From positions 1-64,000 of the forward strand of contig CAJUPT010000002.1 of the NCBI GenBank assembly GCA_910588405.1: a stretch of 64,000 nucleotides of DNA, given 5' to 3'. This DNA is from an uncultured Lachnospiraceae bacterium (lineage in GTDB: Bacteria; Bacillota; Clostridia; Lachnospirales; Lachnospiraceae). Position numbers and translations under genes: made by a program. Within the stretch, counting starts at the first letter, position 1; each line of letters starts with the position of its first letter. The notes beneath the pieces were generated by a model. That model did no database searches. It worked only from the letters and a program-made list of their open reading frames with translations, and was not told where the DNA came from. Shown one piece after another: positions 17,872-26,792 of this stretch.

Positions 17872-20800
17872 CTATTCCAGTTCTTCTTCATCCTCGGAGA
17901 AATCATCAAAATCTTCGGGGTACTCGTCCGCATAGCTGTCCACAAAGTCATCGTCGTCGCCGTCTCCCTCGTCCGCGTCGTCGCTTTCCTCTACTGACAC
18001 CAGCTCATCATCGACAAACTCCTGTTCCTGATAGCCCAAAGCGCCCAGATTCTTCTCAAGCCGTCGTTCTTCCCCTTCGATCAGGTTATGGTAGTCGCTG
18101 TCGCTGCAATCCACGTTCTCCTTCAGCTCTACCTCCGTATTATCGTCACGCAGAAGTCTTACGTCCAGACCCAGAGACTGCAGCTCCTTCAAGAGCACCT
18201 TGAAAGATTCCGGAATACCGGACTCGGGAATATTCTCGCCCTTGATAATGGCCTCGTAGGTTTTCACACGACCTACCACGTCGTCAGACTTCACAGTCAG
18301 AATCTCCTGCAGCGTATAGGCCGCACCATAGGCCTCCAGCGCCCAGACCTCCATCTCACCGAACCGCTGTCCGCCGAACTGCGCCTTGCCGCCTAACGGC
18401 TGCTGTGTTACCAGCGCATAAGGGCCGGTAGAACGGGCATGAATCTTATCGTCCACCAGATGATGCAGCTTCAGATAATGCATATGACCAATGGTAACGG
18501 GACTGTCAAATTCTTCTCCGGTACGGCCGTCTCTTAACTGTACCTTTCCATCCCGGTTAATAGGCACGCCCTTCCACACCTCTCTGTGGTCCAGATGATC
18601 GCCCAGATACTGAAGCACCTCAGGCCGCAGGCTGGCGGCATGCTTCTCCTGGAATTCCTCCCAGGACAGGTTCACATAGTCGTTGGCCAGATCCAGAGTG
18701 TCCATAATATCGATCTCGTCGGCGCCGTCAAATACCGGCGTGGAAATATTAAATCCCAGCGCCATGGCGGCCAGACTCAGATGAATCTCCAGCACCTGCC
18801 CGATATTCATACGGGAAGGCACACCCAGAGGATTCAGCACGATATCCAGCGGGCGTCCGTTGGGCAGGAAAGGCATATCCTCCACAGGAAGCACGCGGGA
18901 AACCACGCCCTTGTTTCCATGACGTCCCGCCATCTTATCGCCCACGGAAACCTTTCTCTTCTGGGCAATATAGATGCGGACCGTCTGATTCACACCGGGA
19001 GACAGCTCGTCGCCGTTTTCTCTCGTGAATTCCTTGGCGTCCACCACGATACCATAAGCGCCGTGAGGCACCTTCAATGAAGTGTCCCTTACTTCTCTGG
19101 CCTTCTCGCCGAAAATCGCCCGCAGCAGCCGTTCTTCTGCGGTCAGCTCCGTCTCTCCCTTCGGCGTTACCTTACCCACCAGGATATCCCCGGCACGTAC
19201 CTCGGCGCCAATACGGATAATCCCTCTCTCATCCAGATCCTTTAAGGCATCCTCGCCCACGCCGGGCACATCTCTGGTGATTTCCTCAGGCCCCAGCTTG
19301 GTGTCTCTGGATTCCGCCTCGTATTCTTCTATATGAATGGATGTGTATACGTCGTCCTGCACCAGACGCTCGCTGATCAGAACCGCATCCTCGTAATTAT
19401 AGCCTTCCCAGGTCATAAAACCGATCAGCGGATTTTTACCCAGGGCGATCTCACCGTTATGGGTGGAGGGACCGTCGGCGATCACCTCGCCGGCCTGTAC
19501 CCGGTCTCCCTTTACCACGATGGGCTTCTGATTATAGCAGTTACTCTGGTTGCTTCTCTTAAATTTGGTCAGATGATAGATATCCCGTTCTCCGTCGTCG
19601 GTCTTAACCACGATCTCATCGGAGGCGGAGCGCTCCACCACACCCTCTCTTTTCGCCAGTACGCAGACACCGGAGTCCACGGCGGCCTTTGCCTCCATAC
19701 CGGTGCCGACCGCAGGGGCCTCCGTCATCAGAAGCGGCACCGCCTGACGCTGCATGTTCGAGCCCATCAGCGCCCGGTTCGCATCGTCATTCTCCAAGAA
19801 GGGAATCATGGAGGTGGCGACAGAGAATACCATCTTCGGCGACACGTCCATCAGATCGATGGTTCGCTTCTCAAACTCGGAGGTCTCTTCCCGGAAACGT
19901 CCGGATACGTTGTTTCGGAGGAAATGTCCCTCCTCATCTAACGGCTCATTGGCCTGAGCCACGATATAATTGTCCTCTTCATCGGCAGTCAGATAAATCA
20001 CCTCATCCGTTACCACCGGATTCTTCGGGTCCGATTTATCCACCACCCGATAAGGCGCTTCCACGAAGCCATATTCATTAATCCTTGCATAGGTGGCAAG
20101 AGAGTTAATCAAACCGATATTAGGACCTTCCGGGGTCTCAATGGGGCACATACGTCCGTAATGGGAGTAATGCACGTCACGAACCTCAAATCCGGCCCTG
20201 TCTCTGGACAGACCGCCGGGACCCAAAGCGGACAGACGCCTTTTATGAGTCAGCTCTGACAGCGGATTGTTCTGGTCCATGAACTGGGACAGCTGGGAGC
20301 TTCCGAAGAACTCCTTCACCGCCGCCGTCACCGGCTTAATATTAATCAAGGAGTTAGGGGAAATACCCTCGATCTCCTGTGTCGTCATTCTTTCCCGAAC
20401 CACACGCTCCATTCTGGATAAGCCGATACGGTACTGATTCTGCAAAAGCTCGCCCACCGCGCGGATTCGGCGGTTGCCCAGATGGTCGATATCGTCACTG
20501 TTGCCGATGCCGCCCTCCAGGTGCATATTATAATTGATAGAGGCGAAGATATCCTGCTTGGTAATATGCTTTGGCACCAGGTCGGCCACATGCTTCTTGA
20601 GTGCCGCCTTTAAATCCTCACCCTTGTACGCCTCCATCAGCTCCATTAATTTCGGATAAAATACATTTTCCTTGATGCCCGCTTCCCTCGGGTCAAAATC
20701 CACATAGCTGGCCAGATCCACCATCTGATTGGACAGGACCTTATAGTTTCTGTGCTCCCCTTCAATAATCACAAAAGGAACGCCGCTGTTCTGGATATCG

Positions 20801-21768
20801 GTAGCCAGGGCCTTATCCACCTTTGTCCCGGCCTCGGCGATGATCTCGCCGGTTTCCATATCCACCACATCCTCCGCCAGCACATGCCCGGCAATCCGGT
20901 TTTTCATATGAAGCTTCTTATTAAATTTATAACGTCCCACTTTGGCCAGGTCATATCTTCTGGGGTCAAAGAACATGCTCTCTAACAGGCTCTTCGCATT
21001 GTCCACATATAACGGCTCGCCGGGACGAATCTTCTTATATAATTCCAGAAGGCCTTCCTCAAAGTTCGTGGCCGCATCCTTCGAAAAGCTTGCCATGATC
21101 TTCGGCTCGTCGCCGAAAAGGTCGATAATCTCCTGGTTGCTGCCCACGCCCAAAGCGCGGATCAAAACGGTAACCGGAACCTTCCTGGTCCTGTCCACAC
21201 GGACAAAGAACACATCGTTAGAATCTGTCTCATATTCCAGCCATGCACCCCTGTTGGGAATCACCGTACAGGAATACAGCTCTTTTCCCAGCTTGTCGTG
21301 AGCGATGCCATAATAGATACCGGGGGAACGCACCAGCTGGCTTACAATAACACGCTCCGCGCCATTGATCACGAAGGAGCCGGTATCAGTCATCAGAGGA
21401 AGATCTCCCATGAAGATTTCCTGCTCCTTAATCTCGTCCTTCTCCGTATTGATCAGACGGACTCTGACCTTTAGCGGCGCTGCGTAGGTTGTGTCCCGTT
21501 CCTTGCACTCCTCGATCGAATAGATCTTCTTGTCCGTGCTGTCCGTGCACAAAGTAGAATCTACAAACTCCAGGCTTAAATGCCCGCTGAAATCCGCGAT
21601 CGGCGAGATGTCATCAAAGACTTCCTTCAGGCCTTCCGTGAGAAACCACTGATAGGAATTCTTCTGAATCTCTATCAAATTGGGCATCTCTAGAACCTCT
21701 TTCTGCCTTGAGTAACTCATCCTCACGCTTTTTCCGGACTTCACCGGGCGTATTCTGAAATTTTCCAT
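17872..21768 (-). CDS. rpoB: DNA-directed RNA polymerase subunit beta
   Basis: The 1298-residue beta subunit. The rifampicin-binding region reads GSSQLSQFMDQNNPLSELTHKRRLSALGPGGL, the wild-type pattern. The last roughly 55 residues are almost all Asp, Glu and Ser, a tail absent from the minimal enzyme and mirrored in RpoC. The ATG has an AGGGGTG site. Unlike the usual bacterial order, rplJ and rplL are not directly upstream; instead a promoter at 22094-22122 drives the pair. Confidence 0.98.
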   Translation of the reverse strand: MENFRIRPVKSGKSVRMSYSRQKEVLEMPNLIEIQKNSYQWFLTEGLKEVFDDISPIADFSGHLSLEFVDSTLCTDSTDKKIYSIEECKERDTTYAAPLKVRVRLINTEKDEIKEQEIFMGDLPLMTDTGSFVINGAERVIVSQLVRSPGIYYGIAHDKLGKELYSCTVIPNRGAWLEYETDSNDVFFVRVDRTRKVPVTVLIRALGVGSNQEIIDLFGDEPKIMASFSKDAATNFEEGLLELYKKIRPGEPLYVDNAKSLLESMFFDPRRYDLAKVGRYKFNKKLHMKNRIAGHVLAEDVVDMETGEIIAEAGTKVDKALATDIQNSGVPFVIIEGEHRNYKVLSNQMVDLASYVDFDPREAGIKENVFYPKLMELMEAYKGEDLKAALKKHVADLVPKHITKQDIFASINYNMHLEGGIGNSDDIDHLGNRRIRAVGELLQNQYRIGLSRMERVVRERMTTQEIEGISPNSLINIKPVTAAVKEFFGSSQLSQFMDQNNPLSELTHKRRLSALGPGGLSRDRAGFEVRDVHYSHYGRMCPIETPEGPNIGLINSLATYARINEYGFVEAPYRVVDKSDPKNPVVTDEVIYLTADEEDNYIVAQANEPLDEEGHFLRNNVSGRFREETSEFEKRTIDLMDVSPKMVFSVATSMIPFLENDDANRALMGSNMQRQAVPLLMTEAPAVGTGMEAKAAVDSGVCVLAKREGVVERSASDEIVVKTDDGERDIYHLTKFKRSNQSNCYNQKPIVVKGDRVQAGEVIADGPSTHNGEIALGKNPLIGFMTWEGYNYEDAVLISERLVQDDVYTSIHIEEYEAESRDTKLGPEEITRDVPGVGEDALKDLDERGIIRIGAEVRAGDILVGKVTPKGETELTAEERLLRAIFGEKAREVRDTSLKVPHGAYGIVVDAKEFTRENGDELSPGVNQTVRIYIAQKRKVSVGDKMAGRHGNKGVVSRVLPVEDMPFLPNGRPLDIVLNPLGVPSRMNIGQVLEIHLSLAAMALGFNISTPVFDGADEIDIMDTLDLANDYVNLSWEEFQEKHAASLRPEVLQYLGDHLDHREVWKGVPINRDGKVQLRDGRTGEEFDSPVTIGHMHYLKLHHLVDDKIHARSTGPYALVTQQPLGGKAQFGGQRFGEMEVWALEAYGAAYTLQEILTVKSDDVVGRVKTYEAIIKGENIPESGIPESFKVLLKELQSLGLDVRLLRDDNTEVELKENVDCSDSDYHNLIEGEERRLEKNLGALGYQEQEFVDDELVSVEESDDADEGDGDDDDFVDSYADEYPEDFDDFSEDEEELE

Positions 21769-21872
21769 TGGCGGTTCACCCCTATTCTCTTTACGATATT
21801 CGTCAACAGTTACACAGTAACCCGCATGCCAGTTGTTTTCTCCAACATGACCGCACTTTTACAATCGAGTGA

Positions 21873-21933
21873 AATACCCCGCAGCAAACTACGGGGCATC
21901 ATAGCCTAAATGCGCAGCAAGCTGCGGGGTATT
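21873..21933 (-). repeat. Inverted repeat in the rpoB leader
   Basis: AATACCCCGCAGC (21873-21885) faces GCTGCGGGGTATT (21921-21933). Inside, CGCAGC and GCTGCG can also pair locally, and CCCCG with CGGGG, so two or three hairpins are mutually exclusive. It lies in the predicted untranslated leader about 105-165 bases before the rpoB start. The position suggests a role in RNA folding or attenuation, which is inference; it also looks like a palindromic dispersed repeat. Confidence 0.6.
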
Positions 21934-22093
21934 CCACCCTCGCGGCAATCACCAAATGCCCATGCAAACATGGCCACTTGTCTCGTTGCCTGCGGGAATA
22001 AACGCAACAAAACCAAGCGGACATACCCGATCAGCCAGCCATTGATATCTATAACTACAATTGCGCATATGCCACCACAATAGTGCATCTTAC

Positions 22094-22122
22094 ATGATAG
22101 CACGCCAAATTCAAGCTGTCAA
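22094..22122 (-). promoter_or_regulatory. Sigma-A promoter of rpoBC
   Basis: On the minus strand TTGACA is followed after exactly 17 bases by TATCAT. Transcription would start near 22087, giving a leader of about 320 bases before rpoB. Confidence 0.85.
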
Positions 22123-22191
22123 TCCATTTTTTGCTTGTATTTCCACAAAATTTCTGTAATTTATGGCCGAATGGGTATAGGAAATTATCGG

Positions 22192-22272
22192 AAAAAGCAT
22201 GGCCAGCAGGGTTTAGCGCTGCAAATGCTTTGCCTTTAATGGCATCTTTACATTTGCATGCGCCTGCCTGCC
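22192..22272 (-). terminator. Possible terminator of the glycan-like operon
   Basis: On the minus strand GCAGGCAGGCGCATGCAAATG and a partly complementary CATTTGCAGCGC...CCTGC form an imperfect long stem followed by ATGCTTTTTCC. It lies between the aldo/keto reductase stop and the rpoB promoter. The pairing is imperfect, so confidence is low; the rest of 22273-22375 shows nothing. Confidence 0.35.
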
Positions 22273-22375
22273 AAAAATTTGTTTGAATGCAGTTTCTGCC
22301 CTGAAACTTTCAATCATGACTTCTACATTAAATTTTAGAAGCGATACAACAGACAATCAAATGTTTTTAAGAACC

Positions 22376-23878
22376 TCAGAACACCCATGGCATTTCATTT
22401 TCCCTGTGCAGCTTTTCAATCTTTACTCCGTTTGTCTCATACTGTTGTAAACCATCCAGGATATCCTGATCATATTTATAAGTACAAATCAATATCAGTT
22501 CCGGCTGCAGTGCCGAAATTTCCTCCGGACCATGAACCACTCTCTCATCAGCTGTTTTTCCCCACATTTTAGGGTCACTGTTAAACTGCAGCCATTCAAA
22601 TTCCGGTTCTCCGAAAAACTCCTGATAAAGCCGGATAATTAAATTAGAAAATCCGCCGTTGGGATAAAGTCCAACTTTTGTATATCCTTTTTGATACAAA
22701 AGCTCCTTCAACCGCTCTCTATGTGCTTCCTTTGTAAAATATGCCTGCTCCGCACGGCGGTATGTATCCTCCACCGCATCCATGATATGCAGTTTCTGCG
22801 TACACTGTTTTTCGCATTTTCCACATTTAAGGCATGGATTTTCTGCTGTCTCAGGCAGCCAGCCCTCATCATGAAGCAGCGGACGGAACATTTGAATATG
22901 ATAAAGCAGTTCTTCCGGTTCCGTACGGTTATAAGCGGCAACCGGTTCAAACAGAAGGCTATTCCGCGCCTGCATAATCTCCGACGTAGGAATTCCCTGA
23001 GGACATCCCGAACAATACTTACAGCCTGTACAAAATCCTTTTAAGCCTGTGACGCTGCCCATAACCCGTTCAAGCCTTTCAGCAGGCAATTCCGGATCTG
23101 GCTCGGAGAATACACCCACACTGTCTTCCAATTCTTCTCTGTTTTTCACACCGCCTAACACGATATTCACCGCGGGGTGAGCTTTTACAAACCGCAAAGC
23201 CGCATGAATCGTATTTCCTTCATCCATTTTACCGCAGGCAAAGGAAAAATAATTTTTATTCTGGGCAATCACGCCGCCTCCCAACGGATTCATAACCGCA
23301 ACGCCAATATCGTTCGCATAGGCGGCATCCAGCACAGGACGCATATTTGCCGCACTCAGCATCGAATAAGAAACCGTAATTCCTTCAAACACCTTTCTCT
23401 CAATGATCTTTAGAATATCAGCCGGAACCGCATGAAGAGAACAGCATATATGATCGATCAGCCCTTCTTCTTTCAAGCGCATAGCTCCTTCATAGATACC
23501 ACCTTTTTTCATGATATTTTCAAATATATCATAATTCCAGATCGTCCAGCAGGTAAAATACTGAACCTTTTCCAGCCCCATCGTTTGCAGATACAACTCT
23601 ATACGTTTACGGGCGTCATCGGCCGTTCTGTCCTGTCCATACATCACTTTTGCCGTTACGGAAAACGATTGATCTGTCTGCCGGAATGCTTCTTTTAATA
23701 CGAACGGAGCCATGCCTGCTGAATAATTGTAGCCGACATCCACGTAGGTTATTCCCATTTCCAGGGCCTGACGTGCCAGTTCTATTGATTTTTCAATACC
23801 TTCCGTATCATTTGGCCCTGAGATTGGGAATCTGGAAGTACCAAGTCCCAGCGGAAAATGTTTCTCAAAAATACTCAT
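22376..23878 (-). CDS. Aldo/keto reductase with C-terminal ferredoxin-type clusters
   Basis: A 500-residue protein. Residues 1-270 form an aldo/keto reductase TIM barrel with the tetrad Asp47, Tyr52, Lys77 and His149. Then come two cysteine clusters, CxxCxxCxxC (283-292) and CLKCGKCEKQC (349-359), as in ferredoxin domains fused to oxidoreductases. The final 110 residues form an extra domain I do not recognise, with a hydrophobic LQPELILICTYKYD segment. The start has a GAGGAGG site, 13 bases after the radical SAM gene. As the last gene of the glycan-like operon it may reduce a sugar or sugar-derived intermediate; this is inferred from context only. Confidence 0.85.
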   Translation of the reverse strand: MSIFEKHFPLGLGTSRFPISGPNDTEGIEKSIELARQALEMGITYVDVGYNYSAGMAPFVLKEAFRQTDQSFSVTAKVMYGQDRTADDARKRIELYLQTMGLEKVQYFTCWTIWNYDIFENIMKKGGIYEGAMRLKEEGLIDHICCSLHAVPADILKIIERKVFEGITVSYSMLSAANMRPVLDAAYANDIGVAVMNPLGGGVIAQNKNYFSFACGKMDEGNTIHAALRFVKAHPAVNIVLGGVKNREELEDSVGVFSEPDPELPAERLERVMGSVTGLKGFCTGCKYCSGCPQGIPTSEIMQARNSLLFEPVAAYNRTEPEELLYHIQMFRPLLHDEGWLPETAENPCLKCGKCEKQCTQKLHIMDAVEDTYRRAEQAYFTKEAHRERLKELLYQKGYTKVGLYPNGGFSNLIIRLYQEFFGEPEFEWLQFNSDPKMWGKTADERVVHGPEEISALQPELILICTYKYDQDILDGLQQYETNGVKIEKLHRENEMPWVF

Positions 23879-23891
23879 CAGGAACCTCCTC

Positions 23892-24692
23892 TTACACCTG
23901 CTCCGCCGCCGGATATCTGGGCAAAATGTCCATATATTTCTGTTTACAATAACGGCAGGATCGTCTTGCCCGTTCATAAAACTCGGATATGATCTCCCTC
24001 TTTTCTTCCCGTGTCAGGCTATTATCTCTCAATCGCACAAAATCTCCCTCTTTCGGAGGAAACAGCCCCATTTCCAGCATAAAACAAGAATTTGCACAGC
24101 GATGCAGCTTCCCGTCATAAACATGCATATTCTTTATACGGCTCTGGGGGCAATTTCGGGCATTTGCTTCAAGCACATACCCCGGTTCTTTCAAATCATG
24201 AGGATTTGTGTTGTCAATCCAGCCGCCAAAATACTGGTCTTCGTCATGGTATTTTTTCAAGTTACACTCAATATTATGTTTATTGCAAAAATCTACAAAC
24301 TGATCTCTAGCCTTAGATAGCTCACCATAGTTACTGACATAGATGCTAAGCTTGTCTCCATACTGCAACAGTGCCTCCTGTTCCTCCTGATTGGGAAATA
24401 TGGTGGCATTCGTCTCAACAATTAAACGCTCAAAACGGTCAATATATTTTAAAGCATAACGGAGCAGCTTTGCAAAATCAGGATAAACAAAAACTTCTCC
24501 CCCGACAAATTGAAGCCATACCACCTCGTCAAATAAATCAAAACAAGCGTCAATATCACCGCAGACATCCTCTAGCGGTATGTGCCTCCGTTTTACAGGC
24601 CCGTATAGAAAATCTCCACATAGTTTACAGTTTAAACTGCAGCGGGTTGTTGGCACAATGGCCAGCCGACGGGCGCTTAATTTCTTGTTCAT
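23892..24692 (-). CDS. Radical SAM protein
   Basis: A 266-residue radical SAM enzyme with the cluster motif RCSLNCKLCG (Cys18, Cys22, Cys25) and the glycine-rich QFVGGEVFVYPD block. Further cysteines near the C-terminus (NCPQS, RCANSC, SCRYCKQKY) suggest a SPASM or twitch-like auxiliary cluster. An AAGGAGG site precedes the ATG. It sits between a glycosyltransferase and an iron-sulfur aldo/keto reductase with close spacing. Within a glycan operon such an enzyme could remodel a sugar (deoxygenation, epimerisation) or activate a partner; the reaction cannot be read from the sequence. Confidence 0.85.
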   Translation of the reverse strand: MNKKLSARRLAIVPTTRCSLNCKLCGDFLYGPVKRRHIPLEDVCGDIDACFDLFDEVVWLQFVGGEVFVYPDFAKLLRYALKYIDRFERLIVETNATIFPNQEEQEALLQYGDKLSIYVSNYGELSKARDQFVDFCNKHNIECNLKKYHDEDQYFGGWIDNTNPHDLKEPGYVLEANARNCPQSRIKNMHVYDGKLHRCANSCFMLEMGLFPPKEGDFVRLRDNSLTREEKREIISEFYERARRSCRYCKQKYMDILPRYPAAEQV

Positions 24693-24774
24693 TACTTTTT
24701 CCTCCTTTAGACAAAATAGGCAATCATCAAAGTACATAAAGATCCATATCCCAATAACTTTCTAATTTTCATTA

Positions 24775-25842
24775 TCATATATCGAAATACGAAAACAGAC
24801 ATTGTTTTTCTATAGGAAATCTCTCAATTTCCGGTAGGTTCAGAATCTTATTTTTTACGCTGGAAACAAACTCTTTTCTTCCCGCCAAATTACAAAATAT
24901 TGGATTAGCATCCCGTCTCAGTGTATCTCCCCAAACCGGATCACTGAAAACTTGTTTCAGCAAATCAAGTTTCTTTTCCGTATCCAAATCCGCAGCAAAC
25001 ACATTTCCTATCGCTTCATCTACAAGGGAAAGATGGATAGCATAAAGGAAATCCTCATTCAACTTAGAAATTGGTCCGTAATATTCCAGATACTCTTTTG
25101 TAGCTGTCCATAAATCACGATAGCTGCTTAGGCTTGCCTCAATGTTTATGTGAGAAAGAGAGTGCGGATACTGGTAATATTGATACATAGCTTTTCCATA
25201 TATACCAACTCTATTTGCTTTTTTGAACAATCCCAACACACCTATAGAGTCATTACAAATACGCTCCTTTTTAGGCGTATGCGTTGTTGATTTAGCTTTT
25301 AAAAACGGAATAGAATATAATTTTCCCCATAAGTAAGAGACAAAACCTCTATATTGTATAAACATTTCAGTAAATAAATTTCCGTAAACAACCAGATGCT
25401 CTTCCAATGTACGATGCTTTACAACTTCGCCTGTTAATCCGTCGATCTTATCGTATCCACAAGCTGCAATATCCAATTTATTTGCATTCGCAAAATTAAC
25501 CATGTTTTCTAAAAAATCAGGCGTATAAGTATCATCTGCATCGCACCATACAATATAATTTGCATTTGTTGCCCAAACAAGCGTATTAAAAATTGCACTT
25601 CCATTAGGCGGATCATTCTTATTGACATGAAGCGGTATAATACGTTCATCTTTTTTACCATAATCGAATATGACTTCTTCCGTATTATCCGTAGAAGCGT
25701 TATCCAATATGTAATATTCAAAATTACCAAATGTCTGATTCAATATACTTGTTATCGTACGGCCTATTGTTTCCTGCGCATTATATGCCATTGTAAAAAT
25801 TATCACCTTTATATTGTGCTTTTCATCATCACCTCTATCCAT
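24775..25842 (-). CDS. Family 2 glycosyltransferase
   Basis: A 355-residue GT-A fold transferase. The N-terminal domain has VIIFTMAYNAQETIGRTI, LDNASTDNT and the metal-binding DxD-like CDADDTYTPDF; the C-terminal 150 residues are not recognised. The GAGGTGG site supports the ATG at 25842, which overlaps the stop of the preceding gene by eight bases. No membrane span is evident, so it acts on the cytoplasmic face. Base composition is clearly more AT-rich than the flanking housekeeping genes, as in the rest of this operon, hinting at transfer. Confidence 0.88.
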   Translation of the reverse strand: MDRGDDEKHNIKVIIFTMAYNAQETIGRTITSILNQTFGNFEYYILDNASTDNTEEVIFDYGKKDERIIPLHVNKNDPPNGSAIFNTLVWATNANYIVWCDADDTYTPDFLENMVNFANANKLDIAACGYDKIDGLTGEVVKHRTLEEHLVVYGNLFTEMFIQYRGFVSYLWGKLYSIPFLKAKSTTHTPKKERICNDSIGVLGLFKKANRVGIYGKAMYQYYQYPHSLSHINIEASLSSYRDLWTATKEYLEYYGPISKLNEDFLYAIHLSLVDEAIGNVFAADLDTEKKLDLLKQVFSDPVWGDTLRRDANPIFCNLAGRKEFVSSVKNKILNLPEIERFPIEKQCLFSYFDI

Positions 25843-26758
25843 TGAGTCCACCTCGAATATAACTATCAACCCACTTCTTCTCAAATTCCTGTATCTCCGG
25901 CGCCTTCAAAAATTCCTCTCGGTGTTTTCGCAGCTCACATGTCATCTGATCTAACTGTTTTTCACAGCCCTTCAATTCCAGCCGATGTATTTTCTCCACC
26001 ATGGAAATCATAAACGACCATTCAAAATACCGGAATACCGGCGCGCTGTCCGGGAATTTTTTGCTCAGCCATTCTGTCCTTGTATGATAAACATCCAGAT
26101 ACTCCTCCAAAATTGATGCGTTGAGCAGCCTATGGTCCGTTGTCCAGGCAGAATTATTGCCTTTGTGACGGAAAAAGGTATATTTAGGAATACCATGATA
26201 AGCAACTCTGTTGGCTTCCGCCAGAAGCCGATACATCATTGCAATGTCATCGTAAACGCCTTCCTCCGGGAAGTGCAGACGATCCGCCAACCTGCGGCTG
26301 AACAGTTTTGTTGGAAAGGCTATATTATACTTCTTCCTCCACATCAGTTCAATAAGCGCCTCTTCAACAGTCATTATCTTTTTTTCATGAAATATCTTGT
26401 CTGCTGCACCGCATATGGAGACGTCCGCATCGTTTTCCACTGCCAGATTATATAAAAACTCTAAAAAATCCGGTTCCACCCAGTCATCATCATCAATAAA
26501 AGTGACATATCTTCCCCGGACAGCGGCCAATCCCGTATTTCTTCCCGAACCGATATTTCCCCGTTTTCTGTGGATTACCTGAATTCTTTCATCTTTTTCG
26601 GCATACGAATCCGCAATCATTCCACTGCGGTCATTCGATCCATTGTCCACAATGATAAATTCAAAATCGGGCTCTGTTTGTATAAGAATACTTTCTATTG
26701 CTCTGGAAACAAATCCTTCACGATTATAAGTCAGCATAATCACACTGACTTTTGGCAT
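25835..26758 (-). CDS. Family 2 glycosyltransferase
   Basis: A 307-residue GT2 transferase with VSVIMLTYNREGFVSRAI, VDNGSNDRS and the DDDDW motif (VTFIDDDDW) for nucleotide-sugar and metal binding. The ATG at 26758 has a GGAG site; a longer GTG start at 26788 lacks one. Its stop overlaps the next gene. It is related to, but clearly different from, the neighbouring GT2. The acceptor and donor sugars are unknown. Confidence 0.9.
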   Translation of the reverse strand: MPKVSVIMLTYNREGFVSRAIESILIQTEPDFEFIIVDNGSNDRSGMIADSYAEKDERIQVIHRKRGNIGSGRNTGLAAVRGRYVTFIDDDDWVEPDFLEFLYNLAVENDADVSICGAADKIFHEKKIMTVEEALIELMWRKKYNIAFPTKLFSRRLADRLHFPEEGVYDDIAMMYRLLAEANRVAYHGIPKYTFFRHKGNNSAWTTDHRLLNASILEEYLDVYHTRTEWLSKKFPDSAPVFRYFEWSFMISMVEKIHRLELKGCEKQLDQMTCELRKHREEFLKAPEIQEFEKKWVDSYIRGGLNG

Positions 26759-26792
26759 TATTTCTCCATTCACAACTTCATCCTCCACATTT

